Shown: positions 9,002 to 17,973, numbered from the stretch's first letter. The stretch is DNA of 64,000 bases from Bacillota bacterium (GCA_030532225.1 JAUNLQ010000004.1:1-64000); one strand, 5' to 3'. Notes: generated by a model not told the origin, from the sequence alone. Program-made: numbers and translations.

Positions 9002-9916
9002 CTATGCTTGGCCCTTGAAATATGGCTTACTTAAAGCCTTTGGTGGGTCTGATTTCTTAACAAAGATTAAAATAAACAAGGTTAAGACATAAGGTAGCAT
9101 GGCTAGGATTTGAGATGGAATTGCTGATCCAGCTAAAAGTATAATTAAAGCTTGGGCAAAACCAAATAGCAAGCAACCCATAGCTGCCCCAATTGGCTTC
9201 CAGTTACCAAAAATTACTGCTGCCAGGGCAATAAAGCCTTGGCCTGAAATTACTGTAGTAGTAAAGTTGGAAATTATAGCTAGAGTATAGGAAGCTCCTC
9301 CTAGACCTGCCAAAAATCCTGAAGCCAAAACACAAAGATATCTTGTTAAAGTAACATTAATACCAACAGTGTCTGCTGCAGCTGGATGTTCTCCACAGGC
9401 CCTAATTCTAAGTCCTGGCTTAGTATAGTAAAGGAAGTACCATAGGAAAAGCACAACTAAAAGGGCAATGAAAACTGTTATGTCTACATCAGCTGACCTG
9501 AAAGTTGGATTGTCAATTCCCAGAGAAGCAAATAATTTTGGCATTTTTCTAGCTACGTTTTTAGTTTGAGTTGCTCCATCAAAAAGTAGTCTTGATAAAA
9601 ATATTGCTGCTCCAGGTCCAATAAAGTTTATGGCTATACCTGAAATAATTTGGTTACCATTAAAGCTAATAGATACTATGGCATGTAACAAGGCAAGGAC
9701 TATACCAGATAGACCACCAGCAAAAAATCCTAACCAAGGATTGCCAGAAAAGTAGCCTACAGCTGCTCCAGTAAAGGCACCTATAGTCATCATGCCTTCA
9801 ATACCAATGTTGTCTACCCCTGATCTCATAGAAATAACTCCACTCATGGCACCTAAAACTATAGGAGCAGAATACATCAAAGTTAAGGATATTGTTAATA
9901 AAATAAGTCTACTCAT
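9002..9916 (-). CDS. nupC: Nucleoside ABC transporter permease, second subunit (NupC/YufQ-like)
   Basis: A 304-residue inner-membrane permease of the BPD_transp_2 (branched-chain/ribose/nucleoside) type, with about nine hydrophobic segments. The stretches GAMSGVISMRSGVDNIGIEG near the start and GLGGASY near residue 205 are typical of the smaller permease of BmpA-linked importers such as YufQ and NupC. It overlaps the end of the first permease gene by eight bases and has AGGAGG upstream. With the other permease and the ATPase it should form the membrane channel for nucleosides. Confidence 0.87.
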   Translation of the reverse strand: MSRLILLTISLTLMYSAPIVLGAMSGVISMRSGVDNIGIEGMMTIGAFTGAAVGYFSGNPWLGFFAGGLSGIVLALLHAIVSISFNGNQIISGIAINFIGPGAAIFLSRLLFDGATQTKNVARKMPKLFASLGIDNPTFRSADVDITVFIALLVVLFLWYFLYYTKPGLRIRACGEHPAAADTVGINVTLTRYLCVLASGFLAGLGGASYTLAIISNFTTTVISGQGFIALAAVIFGNWKPIGAAMGCLLFGFAQALIILLAGSAIPSQILAMLPYVLTLFILIFVKKSDPPKALSKPYFKGQA

Positions 9917-11060
9917 GTTTTTTCTCCTCCTTTAAGGCCTTGTCCATAGAACGTCTGTTTAAGTTATCGGCTATTCTTGGTAATAAAGTTGCAATAGCAA
10001 TGGCAAGGACAATAACACCAATAATTATTTTTATAATTTCTGTTGGCGCCCCAATTTGTGATTGAACCATGGTTCCACCATGGCTTAGACCTGCAAACAA
10101 CAAGGCTGCTGGTAAGACTCCCAAAGGTGATGTATTTCCAATTAAGGCAACACTCATACCATCCCAACCATAACCTTCTTGGCCTGCTAAAACTGAAACA
10201 GAACCAGTAGATGTCATAACTAAAATTGCTCCACCTAAGGCTGCCAGTCCACCAGATACAAACATGGTGAAGATTATGTTTTTGTCTACAGAAATACCTG
10301 AAAATTCTGCTGCATACTTGTTAAGACCTACTGCCCTAACTTCATAACCCCTCTTAGTATGGTTAAGTATAAACCAGAATAAAATTGCAAAAATAATTGC
10401 TAGGACTATACCCCAACCTACATCTGTTTTTATAATATTTCCTAAAAATGGGTTGGCCTTTATATATTCTCTACCAGCCTCACTTCTTCTCCATTCAGTA
10501 GATACAAATTTTATAACAGCTGTATCTAAAATCTCTCTAGAGTGAAGGGTGTTAGGTTCTTTTACTACTTCTAGGTTTACAATGAAGTTGTTTAGGTAGT
10601 AGGCTATCCAGTTTAACATTATAGTTGAAATAACTTCATGAATAGCAAACTTAGCCTTAAGGAAGCCTGAAAAGGCACCCCAAATTCCTCCAATAACAAA
10701 GGCAACAATTAGTATTACTATAGGGTGGATTACCATTGGTAAGGCTATAAAATAACCAATTAAGGCTGCACTTATAGCGCCTAGCATAAATTGGCCTTCT
10801 ATACCAATGTTAAAAAGACCAGCCCTTGAAGTAAAGGAGAAGGCAAGACCTGTAAATATAATTGGCACTGCATTAACTACAACTTGGGAGAAATTTTTTG
10901 GTTTAGTGAAAATTTCCCTAATCATTATTCCGTAAGCCTGGCCTGGATTAAAACCTGCCATGGCAAAAATTAAAGCTCCTACTAATAAACCTAAAAGTAA
11001 GGCAAACAAAATGGCAACAACAGGTTTTTTTAGTAGACTGGCAAATTTATTATTATTCAT
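9909..11060 (-). CDS. nupB: Nucleoside ABC transporter permease, first subunit (NupB/YufP-like)
   Basis: A 383-residue permease with about ten membrane segments. FTSRAGLFNIGIEGQFMLGA near residue 78 is the classic motif of this permease class, and the protein has the extra soluble loop (residues about 180 to 220) that distinguishes the larger subunit of YufP/NupB-type importers. It overlaps the ATPase gene by eight bases and the second permease by eight, so the three are translationally coupled. The C-terminus is charged and faces the cytoplasm. Confidence 0.87.
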   Translation of the reverse strand: MNNNKFASLLKKPVVAILFALLLGLLVGALIFAMAGFNPGQAYGIMIREIFTKPKNFSQVVVNAVPIIFTGLAFSFTSRAGLFNIGIEGQFMLGAISAALIGYFIALPMVIHPIVILIVAFVIGGIWGAFSGFLKAKFAIHEVISTIMLNWIAYYLNNFIVNLEVVKEPNTLHSREILDTAVIKFVSTEWRRSEAGREYIKANPFLGNIIKTDVGWGIVLAIIFAILFWFILNHTKRGYEVRAVGLNKYAAEFSGISVDKNIIFTMFVSGGLAALGGAILVMTSTGSVSVLAGQEGYGWDGMSVALIGNTSPLGVLPAALLFAGLSHGGTMVQSQIGAPTEIIKIIIGVIVLAIAIATLLPRIADNLNRRSMDKALKEEKKHE

Positions 11061-12585
11061 TTTTACCTCCTGCCATTAATAAGCCTATTTCCTTGTCATC
11101 AGTCTTTCTAGGATCTAGTTCTGCTACATTTTTTCCGTCATACATTACAATTATTCTATCTGCCAAGGCAAATACCTCTTCTAGTTCTAAAGAAACTAAT
11201 AAGATGGCCTTGCCCTTGGATCTTTCTCTTAACAGGGCTTCATAAACAGAGTGAATAGCTCCAACATCTAGGCCTCTAGTAGGCTGACAGGCTATTAATA
11301 ACTCTGGATTTTGGTCAATTTCTCTGGCTATAATAACCTTTTGTTGGTTACCTCCAGAAAGATTAGAAGCCATAATTTTTGTAGCTCCCCTTGGCCTAAT
11401 ATCAAACTCTTCTATTTTTTCATCTGAGTATTTGAAAATTTCTGGCCATTTCAAAATTCCATTTTTGGAAAAAGGTTCTTGGTCATAGGATTCTAGAATA
11501 AAGTTTTCTGCTACAGAAAAGTCTAAAACTAAGCCTCTCTTGTGCCTGTCTTCATGAATTGTAGCTATGCCTGCCTGCCTAACTTGGGCTGGCCTTTGGT
11601 TGGCTACGTCTACTCCCTTTATAAGTACCTGACCTGACTCAGACTGAGCCAATCCAGTTATAGCTTCAATAAGTTCGTCTTGGCCGTTGCCTGATATTCC
11701 TGCTATAGCTAGAATTTCTCCCTTTTTTACATTAAAGGAGAAGTCTTTAACCTTTTCTACTCCTCTAAAGTCTTTGACAGTAAGATTTTCTACCTTTAGA
11801 ACTTCTTCTGTTACTGGAATTTCTTCCTTGTCTACATTTAGGTCTATGTCATAGCCTACCATCATAGATGCTAGGTCGTTTTCAGTAACGTCTTTTACAT
11901 CTACTGTGCCAACTAGTTTGCCTAATCTTAGGACAGTACACTTGTCAGCTATGGCCTTAATTTCTTTAAGTTTGTGGGTAATTATAATTATAGTTTTTCC
12001 TGCTTCCACCAAGGATTTTAAGGTCACAAAAAATGATTCGATTTCTTGGGGAGTTAATACTGCAGTAGGTTCGTCTAAGATTAATATGTCCACCCCTCTA
12101 TATAGGGCCTTTAAAATTTCTGTTCTTTGTTGAATAGCAACTGGTATGTCTTGAATGTAGTCTTTAGGATTAACTTCTAGTCCAAACTGTTTGCCAAGGG
12201 CAGTAATCTGTTTGTTGGTTTCTGCCATGTTAAGCTTGGCAAATCCCTTGGTAATTTCTTGGCCCAAGGCTATGTTTTCTCCTATAGTAAAGTTTTCCAC
12301 TAGCATAAAATGCTGGTGAACCATACCAATACCATTGTTTAAGGCATCTTTAGGGTCTGAAATTATGGTCTCCTTACCATTTATTTTTATTTGTCCTCCA
12401 TCTTGGTTATAAAGGCCATATAGTATCTTCATCAAGGTAGACTTTCCAGCTCCATTTTCTCCTAGTAGGGCATGAACTGTGCCTTTTTCTACCTTCAAGT
12501 CTACATTGTCTAAGGCTGTAACTCTTGGGAAGATTTTTGTAATGCCAGTCATTTCAACTGCATAATTGTTTGGTGAATTGTTCAT
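11053..12585 (-). CDS. nupA: Nucleoside ABC transporter ATP-binding protein (NupA/YufO-like)
   Basis: A 510-residue protein with two tandem ABC ATPase domains, as in sugar and nucleoside importers of the BmpA class. Domain 1 (residues about 8 to 245) has Walker A GENGAGKST (42-50) and the Walker B LILDEPTAVLTP. Domain 2 (about 260 to 505) has a degenerate Walker A (GISGNGQDEL, no Lys) and an intact LSGGNQQK signature, the usual asymmetry of this class. It powers the two permeases encoded just downstream. GAGAGGAT precedes the ATG. A 97-base gap with a hairpin separates it from the binding-protein gene. Confidence 0.9.
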   Translation of the reverse strand: MNNSPNNYAVEMTGITKIFPRVTALDNVDLKVEKGTVHALLGENGAGKSTLMKILYGLYNQDGGQIKINGKETIISDPKDALNNGIGMVHQHFMLVENFTIGENIALGQEITKGFAKLNMAETNKQITALGKQFGLEVNPKDYIQDIPVAIQQRTEILKALYRGVDILILDEPTAVLTPQEIESFFVTLKSLVEAGKTIIIITHKLKEIKAIADKCTVLRLGKLVGTVDVKDVTENDLASMMVGYDIDLNVDKEEIPVTEEVLKVENLTVKDFRGVEKVKDFSFNVKKGEILAIAGISGNGQDELIEAITGLAQSESGQVLIKGVDVANQRPAQVRQAGIATIHEDRHKRGLVLDFSVAENFILESYDQEPFSKNGILKWPEIFKYSDEKIEEFDIRPRGATKIMASNLSGGNQQKVIIAREIDQNPELLIACQPTRGLDVGAIHSVYEALLRERSKGKAILLVSLELEEVFALADRIIVMYDGKNVAELDPRKTDDKEIGLLMAGGKNE

Positions 12586-12631
12586 TTCTATCCTCTCAAT
12601 TTCTCATACATTCAATGGTTATAAGTAAGAA

Positions 12632-12669
12632 GAGACCATGCGATCACTTAAAAGTAAAGGCATGATCTC
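12632..12669 (-). promoter_or_regulatory. Intercistronic hairpin between bmpA and nupA
   Basis: A 10-bp stem (GAGATCATGC with GCATGGTCTC, one G-U pair) with an 18-base loop lies 14 bases past the binding-protein stop. It is not followed by a proper T run on the minus strand, so it is more likely an RNA-stabilising or partially terminating hairpin that lets the binding protein be made in excess over the ATPase and permeases. Confidence 0.55.
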
Positions 12670-12682
12670 ATTTTTTTAGTAA

Positions 12683-13753
12683 TTAGTAGCTGAAGTTATT
12701 GTATTCTTCTTCATTTATTGGAATTACAAGTTCTCCATCTTTAATCTTTTGTTCTAGTTCTTGAGTTTTTTCTAAAACGTCAGCTGGAACAAGTTTGTCA
12801 GATGTTGGAGCAATACCTACAGCATCTTCTTCTAGGCCATAGTAGAATGTTTTTCCACCGATTTCTTCGCCGTTTAAGAATCTAGCTGAAAGGTCTTCTG
12901 TTGCTACGTGTACGTTCTTCATTGCTGAAGTGATTACATGGTCTGGAGCCAGGTGGTTTTGGTCAAGGTCTACACCTATTACCCATTTGTCAGCTTCAAC
13001 AGCTGCTTCTATAACTCCTACGCCAACATTTCCTGCTGCGTGGAAGATTACATCTGCTCCATCAGAATACATTTTTGTTGCTGTAGCCTTTCCTAAAGCT
13101 GCATCATCAAATGATTCTACAGTAATACTCATAATTTCAATATCTTTGCCTTGTTCTTTAGCACCATAGTTTACACCTGTATAGTAACCATATTTAAAAG
13201 TATCCATTACAGGGCCTTCCATACCAAGGATAAAGCCAACTTTGTTGCTTTCAGTCATATAAGAAGCTATATAACCTACTAGGAATGAAGATTGTTCTGA
13301 GTGGAACATAACTCCTGCTGCATTTGGAAGTTCTCCATCTTCCCAGAAATCGTCAACTAGGGCAAAAGTTTGTTCAGGATTGTCTAGGGCTGAGTCTTTA
13401 ACAGCGCCTTTCATTAAGAAGCCAATTCCCCAAATAAGGTCGTTACCTTCGTTAACTTTTGCTTCCATGTTTGGAGCATAGTCAGCATCCTTATGGGATT
13501 CAATATAAGAAACATCTGCTCCTCTTTCGCCAAGTTTTTGTAGACCTGCCCAGGCAGATTGGTTAAATGATTCGTCATTAACTCCACCTGTGTCTGTAAT
13601 CATGGCAACTTTACCTGATACTGGTTCTTTTGCTTCTTCTACTGGGGCTTCTGTTGGAGCCTTGCCAGTTTCTTCTGCTGGCTTGTCTGTGTTACAAGCA
13701 GTGAATACCAATACTAAAACCATTAGTAAGGCTAACACTCTAAATTTTTTCAT
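12683..13753 (-). CDS. bmpA: BmpA-family nucleoside-binding lipoprotein
   Basis: A 356-residue solute-binding lipoprotein anchored on the outer face of the membrane. A Lys-rich start, a hydrophobic segment and the lipobox VFTAC give lipidation at C20, followed by a Pro/Glu/Ala-rich linker to about residue 48 and then the BMP domain (DTGGVNDESFNQSAWAGL, then GADVIFHAAGNVGVG and VIGVDLDQN). Relatives such as BmpA of Lactococcus and PnrA of Treponema bind purine or pyrimidine nucleosides. The ATG at 13751-13753 is preceded by GGAGG at five bases; an upstream in-frame start overlaps that site. It lies between cytidine deaminase and the importer subunits. Confidence 0.92.
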   Translation of the reverse strand: MKKFRVLALLMVLVLVFTACNTDKPAEETGKAPTEAPVEEAKEPVSGKVAMITDTGGVNDESFNQSAWAGLQKLGERGADVSYIESHKDADYAPNMEAKVNEGNDLIWGIGFLMKGAVKDSALDNPEQTFALVDDFWEDGELPNAAGVMFHSEQSSFLVGYIASYMTESNKVGFILGMEGPVMDTFKYGYYTGVNYGAKEQGKDIEIMSITVESFDDAALGKATATKMYSDGADVIFHAAGNVGVGVIEAAVEADKWVIGVDLDQNHLAPDHVITSAMKNVHVATEDLSARFLNGEEIGGKTFYYGLEEDAVGIAPTSDKLVPADVLEKTQELEQKIKDGELVIPINEEEYNNFSY

Positions 13754-13785
13754 AATATCCTCCATAATATTTGTTTTTATATTAC

Positions 13786-14226
13786 TTATACTTCTACCTT
13801 TAAATCTTCAGGGCCAAAGGAGTGAGGCAGGATTTCATCATGGAAAGAAAACTTTTTGTAGTCTTCTACTGATGTTCCTACAAGGACAAGCATATCCTTA
13901 CTTGCAAACTCTCTTAAAAACTGCCTGCAAATTCCACAAGGAAAAGCATATTGTAACCCATCTTCTTTTGCGTCTTTAAAAGATCCAAAAATTGCTACTG
14001 CTAAAAATTTTCTCTCCCCTTGGGAAACAGCTGTAACAGCAGCAGATCTTTCTGCACAAATTCCTCCACCATAAGAGGCGTTTTCTACATTAGTTCCTGT
14101 AAATATTTTCCCACTATCACAAAGAATAGCAGCCCCTACTTGAAAATTTGAGTAAGGTGAATAGGACTTTTGGCTAGCTCCTATGGCTAGAGACATTAGT
14201 TCCTGCTCTTTTTCTAAATCTATCAA
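13786..14226 (-). CDS. cdd: Cytidine deaminase
   Basis: A 146-residue zinc enzyme that converts cytidine and deoxycytidine into uridine and deoxyuridine. The zinc ligands and general acid are clear: C57 and E59 in ICAERSA, C97 and C100 in PCGICRQ; SNFQVGAA and NVENAS supply the substrate pocket. The start codon is TTG at 14224-14226, supported by AAGGAGG nine bases upstream. It lies 21 bases after the radical-enzyme activase and 32 bases before the binding protein, so its product can pass directly to uridine phosphorylase of the same operon. Confidence 0.93.
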   Translation of the reverse strand: MIDLEKEQELMSLAIGASQKSYSPYSNFQVGAAILCDSGKIFTGTNVENASYGGGICAERSAAVTAVSQGERKFLAVAIFGSFKDAKEDGLQYAFPCGICRQFLREFASKDMLVLVGTSVEDYKKFSFHDEILPHSFGPEDLKVEV

Positions 14227-14247
14227 GTTTATCAGCCTCCTTACAGT

Positions 14248-15093
14248 TTACTTAATTATAACATACTTATAGCCTAAATCATGGGCTAGATCTTTAAATT
14301 TTTCCATTTCTTTTAATTCAGTAGATGGAAGATCTTTCATAAAAAGCTTGCCATTGTGATTTCTATAAGCTATTAGTTTTATTCTTATATTCTCATAGTC
14401 CTTAGGGAAAAACTCTTTTATTCCCCTAAGGGCAGCTTCAGTGTCTACATAGTCTTTTTGGTGGACAATTCTAAGCTCATAAAGCTTGTTATTTTCTATT
14501 AAATACTTTAAGTTAGCTACAAGGTCTGTGTCCCTATGGCCTCCTGTTAGTCTATGAAACTTTTCTGGATCCCAGGCCTTAAGGTCTATCATAACTCCGT
14601 CAACATATTCCATTAAATCAGGATGTTTAGAAAGGTCCACCTTGCCATTAAAATCCATAAAGCAAGTAAGATTTTCTTTTTTAGCCAGCTTAAACAAGGC
14701 TGTGAGAAAGTCTGGATAAAGACTAGATTCTCCTCCTGACAAGCTTATGCCCCTAATAAAGGGAATGTTCTTTTTTATTTCATCCATTAAATCTTCAGGA
14801 CTATATCCTAGAGTCTTTGGAGATGATAAATAAGGACAAGTTGCTAGACACTGGTCACAGTTGATGCAAATATTTTCATCCCAGACCACTTTTTTGTCTT
14901 CCATCTTTAAGGCTGCAACTGGGCAAGTTTCTATGCACTTGCCACAGTGGATGCACATATTTATTGTTTCTGGATTGTGACAGTAACCACATTTAAGATT
15001 ACAGCCTTGGACATAAATCGATGTTCTAGCCCCAGGTCCATCTACAGTAGATAGGGGTATAATCCTATTTATTAAAATTTTTTCTGGTCCCAT
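14248..15093 (-). CDS. yjjW: YjjW-family glycyl radical enzyme activase
   Basis: A 281-residue radical SAM enzyme. C31, C35 and C38 form the CX3CX2C motif for the SAM-binding cluster, and DGPGARTSIYVQGC before it is the standard activase start. Two inserted ferredoxin motifs (C47-C50-C53-C57 and C76-C79-C82-C86) would hold two more 4Fe-4S clusters, as in YjjW and related activases; SLSGGES carries the GGE SAM-binding motif. Its role is to place the glycyl radical on the neighbouring YjjI protein under anaerobic conditions. The ATG follows the yjjI stop by two bases without a clear ribosome site, so translation is probably coupled. Substrate-side function is unknown. Confidence 0.9.
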   Translation of the reverse strand: MGPEKILINRIIPLSTVDGPGARTSIYVQGCNLKCGYCHNPETINMCIHCGKCIETCPVAALKMEDKKVVWDENICINCDQCLATCPYLSSPKTLGYSPEDLMDEIKKNIPFIRGISLSGGESSLYPDFLTALFKLAKKENLTCFMDFNGKVDLSKHPDLMEYVDGVMIDLKAWDPEKFHRLTGGHRDTDLVANLKYLIENNKLYELRIVHQKDYVDTEAALRGIKEFFPKDYENIRIKLIAYRNHNGKLFMKDLPSTELKEMEKFKDLAHDLGYKYVIIK

Positions 15094-15095
15094 GG

Positions 15096-16604
15096 CTAGT
15101 CTGCCATTCTAACTTTTCTATCTTTTAGATTATTTATATCGTAGTTAGGGGCTCCTAATTGAGTTGTATTTTGTAAAACTACTTGGTCATTCTTGTATTT
15201 TTCCATTTCAGAGCGTTTTACTAAATAACCAGTAATCCTAACTAAGTCAGTATCTGCTGCATAAAAGCTCATATAGTGGACTCCAGCTTGGAAGGCTCCC
15301 TTAACAACATCAAGAAGGGAATCAGTATTAGCCTCTACATTGGAAGCTATAGGGAAAATGTCCCCTACACCAGCTGGAAAATACTTGTGATACCTGGCTG
15401 AATGTTTCAGATGGTCTACAAAGCTGTCAGGCTCGTCACCAACTGGAATCCTAACGCCTGAAGTAACACCAAGGTCAGAATCAAGGCCAACTTGAGCATG
15501 GAGTAAGAACTTTCCTCCTGTTATTGGAGAATAAGGAGCCTGGAAGCCATTTACAATTTCTTCAACTTTCCTTAAAATTTCTTCTCCTAGGTCATCTGCC
15601 TCTTGGTCTCTGCCATATTGAAGGTCCTGGTCTTTCAATAGGGTATTTACAGCTTCAGCCAGACCTGTAACTCCAAACATGCCTAAAAATCTGTCCTTGT
15701 CTATAAGGCCTTCCTTTACTAAGAAAGAAGATTGGAAAAATCCAGATTTTTCTACAATAAACTTTATTCTTTGGCTCATATAATCAGCAATAAGGGCCAA
15801 AACTTCTGGCAACAATACTTGCATAAATTCATCAACAGTGTCAGCTAGCTGAGCAAGTTTTGTAAGAGTTATCCTAGTTAGGGTATAGGCTCCTCCTATA
15901 GTTGGCAAAATATTGTAGCAAGAGGAGATGCCATAGTCTAAGCCAAAGGGTTCAAGGTTGGCCTTGTGGTTACAAATAGCTGGATTTGAACACTTTAGAG
16001 AAGTTTTTATGGCCTTTTTCATAAAGTCATCTGAAGTTAATTCAGGATCATATTTAATAGTAAAGTTTGGAACAGGATTATTTAAAGGTCCAATAGCATC
16101 TAGGATTAAGTTGCCTGCCCTAGTTTCTTCTGGTCCAAGGTTAGCATGGCAGAAGGAATCTGTTATAGTCCTGTCTAAATAATTAAAGAACAAAGTAAGT
16201 TTTTTTATAACTTCTTGGTCTGAAAGGTCTCCTATAAAAGGTTCAATCATAGTATCTAAATTTCCCAAATAAACTGGGAAAGAAGTTATAGAAGGTACAT
16301 GGTGATAAAGGGTCATAAGGGCGAATAACAATTCATCAAAGTCCTTTGGAGGCTGAATTTGTAAAAACTTAGACCCATTTTCTATAAATTTTTGGTAGTC
16401 TGGAAGAATATACCTTGGTCTATATGGAGCATGACCTTCAAACAAGTCATTAATAGACCCATTTTCAAAGTAAGAGGCCATCTTATCTGAAATATTTAAA
16501 ACATCTAGGCCATTTTCTGCCAAACGAGCAAGATTAATAACCTTTTGTTCATAGCTTAATTTTTGAGAAGTCAAAACTTCATAAACATCATCTTTCTTAA
16601 ACAT
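15096..16604 (-). CDS. yjjI: YjjI-family glycyl radical enzyme
   Basis: A 502-residue member of the YjjI (DUF3029) family, close to the length I recall for E. coli YjjI. The C-terminal radical loop reads VRITGYLVKRSEMEKYK, with the likely radical Gly at 459; C229 in ISSCYN is the best candidate for the thiyl-radical Cys. The Gly loop differs from the RVxGY form of pyruvate formate-lyase and ribonucleotide reductase. The reaction of YjjI is not established as far as I know. E. coli places yjjI-yjjW directly beside the deo nucleoside-catabolism genes; here the pair heads an operon with cytidine deaminase, a nucleoside importer and uridine phosphorylase, so a step in nucleoside or pentose breakdown is likely. 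The enzyme needs anaerobic conditions. Confidence 0.9.
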   Translation of the reverse strand: MFKKDDVYEVLTSQKLSYEQKVINLARLAENGLDVLNISDKMASYFENGSINDLFEGHAPYRPRYILPDYQKFIENGSKFLQIQPPKDFDELLFALMTLYHHVPSITSFPVYLGNLDTMIEPFIGDLSDQEVIKKLTLFFNYLDRTITDSFCHANLGPEETRAGNLILDAIGPLNNPVPNFTIKYDPELTSDDFMKKAIKTSLKCSNPAICNHKANLEPFGLDYGISSCYNILPTIGGAYTLTRITLTKLAQLADTVDEFMQVLLPEVLALIADYMSQRIKFIVEKSGFFQSSFLVKEGLIDKDRFLGMFGVTGLAEAVNTLLKDQDLQYGRDQEADDLGEEILRKVEEIVNGFQAPYSPITGGKFLLHAQVGLDSDLGVTSGVRIPVGDEPDSFVDHLKHSARYHKYFPAGVGDIFPIASNVEANTDSLLDVVKGAFQAGVHYMSFYAADTDLVRITGYLVKRSEMEKYKNDQVVLQNTTQLGAPNYDINNLKDRKVRMAD

Positions 16605-16645
16605 CTTTATCTCCCTTTGCTAATGAATAAATTTGTAAGACTATA

Positions 16646-16674
16646 ATTATAAACTATTAAAGACAAAATTTCCA
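16646..16674 (-). promoter_or_regulatory. Candidate promoter of the yjjI-udp operon
   Basis: On the minus strand TATAAT (16646-16651) is preceded at 17 bases by TGGAAA (16669-16674), a weak match to the -35 consensus. It lies about 45 bases before the yjjI start, which has AAAGGGAG upstream. No riboswitch is evident in this gap. Confidence 0.35.
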
Positions 16675-16705
16675 TGATTTTAAAATCTATCTAATCTTTT
16701 CTGCC

Positions 16706-17250
16706 TTAGCTTCTAGATTTATTTGTCCATTCATCTCTAAGTATTTCATATTTTAGGCTATCATAATAAAAATCTTTCCAATATCTAACCTTTCTTATTT
16801 GGCCTTCCTTAAGAAATCCTAATTTTTCTGCTGCCTTGGTCATCCTAATATTGCCACTCCAAGTAGTAAGGCCAATATGCTCAAGTTCCGGAAAATCATT
16901 AAAAGTTTTACTTGTCCATAGGCTTAGAGCCTGGCTGCCTAATCCCTTAGACCAACAGTTTTCATCATAAATTATAAGCCCAATTTCAAGCCATCTGGTC
17001 TTCTTATCAATCCAGCCTCTAGACACCATTCCAATAGGTCTGCCATCAAATAAAATACAGCGGCAAGAATCTTTTTTTAGAAAAGAATAGTCTTCTGATT
17101 CTTTAAAGTCTTCAAAGCTTTCATAACTTTTATATTCTTCAAAATATGGTCCATCCCAGTTTGCCCATTGAGGATTCTTTTCAAAGTAGGCAATTTCCCA
17201 AATTTTTTTAAATATTCTTCTGTAAAATTTTTGATTTCTATTTTAGCCAT
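16706..17250 (-). pseudogene. GNAT acetyltransferase broken by a one-base frameshift
   Basis: Two frames together encode a GNAT-type N-acetyltransferase of about 180 residues. The first frame starts at an ATG at 17248-17250 behind GAGG and reads MAKIEIKNFTEEYLKK; the second continues IWEIAYFEKNPQWANWDGPY and runs through the acetyl-CoA part (GLGSQALSLW, then NIRMTKAAEKLGF) to the stop at 16706. They join if the run of seven A on the coding strand (17203-17209) had eight. The gene is therefore a recent pseudogene, a phase-variable gene, a programmed frameshift or a sequencing error. The shorter frame alone, from Met 16706-17029, would lack the first half of the fold. The substrate is unknown; RimJ/RimL-like relatives acetylate protein or small amines. 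Confidence 0.75.
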
Positions 17251-17301
17251 TAAATCTACCTCTAACTTAAGCTTAGATAATTTTCTTAAACAAAAACTTT
17301 T

Positions 17302-17910
17302 CTATTGTCCAATCTTACCAACAAATTGAATTTCATAAGACTGAGAAACTTCTGGAATTAGCATTAGAATTTCTTTTATAGCTTCCTTGGCCTTAGTTTC
17401 AGACTTAGATAGAAGGCCCTTGTTTAAGGCTTCTTTCTCCCTGGCTTCCTTTTGGTCCTGCCTAAAGGCTGCATAGTCTTCTACCTTTATTGGGTTAAAG
17501 ATTGAAGATTTCTCGTCATAAATCTTTATAGAATTTTCGTCTATTTCATGGGACAAAATTTCTGCCTTAGGTAGGCTTATAAGTATTTTATCTCCTTCAA
17601 CTTCTATTTCCATATTTTCTAAGTTTACTCCTGCATTTATTTGTCCTTCAAAGGAAATAATAAAGCGTTTTAAGGTTAGAGGAATCTTAAGACCATAAAA
17701 ATCATTTTGGTTTTCAAAGCTTCCCATAGAAGTATAAAAATATTTTGTAGTAGTTAGTTCTTCTACAGCTACTAGGCTTTCCTTTAAACTTGTAGATGTA
17801 ATTGTAGGCTCAGGATCTTTTGCTCCTTTGTAATTGATGAAAAGAATAAGTGTTGTAATTACAAAAAAGCCAAGGAGTATTTTTACTAATAAATTTTTTA
17901 TGTTTTTCAT
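17302..17910 (-). CDS. DUF4230 membrane-anchored protein
   Basis: A 202-residue protein with one N-terminal membrane helix (residues about 8 to 26) after a Lys-rich start, and an exported soluble domain. The domain resembles DUF4230: ELTTTKYFYTSMG near residue 55, GQINAGVNLENMEIEVEGDKILISLPKAEIL in pieces across 90 to 120, then a charged helix (KEAREKEALNKG) and a short C-terminal strand. The family function is unknown. It precedes the broken acetyltransferase by about 50 bases without a clear terminator. A T-rich ribosome-site region has AAGGAGACC before the ATG. Confidence 0.75.
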   Translation of the reverse strand: MKNIKNLLVKILLGFFVITTLILFINYKGAKDPEPTITSTSLKESLVAVEELTTTKYFYTSMGSFENQNDFYGLKIPLTLKRFIISFEGQINAGVNLENMEIEVEGDKILISLPKAEILSHEIDENSIKIYDEKSSIFNPIKVEDYAAFRQDQKEAREKEALNKGLLSKSETKAKEAIKEILMLIPEVSQSYEIQFVGKIGQ

Positions 17911-17973
17911 TTGGTCTCCTTCCTAAAAGCAAAATAAAATTATATATTTATATTCCTTTATATTTATACCCAA

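Noticed and set aside
13590-13979. A 129-residue plus-strand open frame opposite bmpA and cdd
   Set aside because: It lies antisense to two well-supported genes, has no ribosome site and no recognisable domain. Similar antisense frames throughout the window were left out for the same reason.
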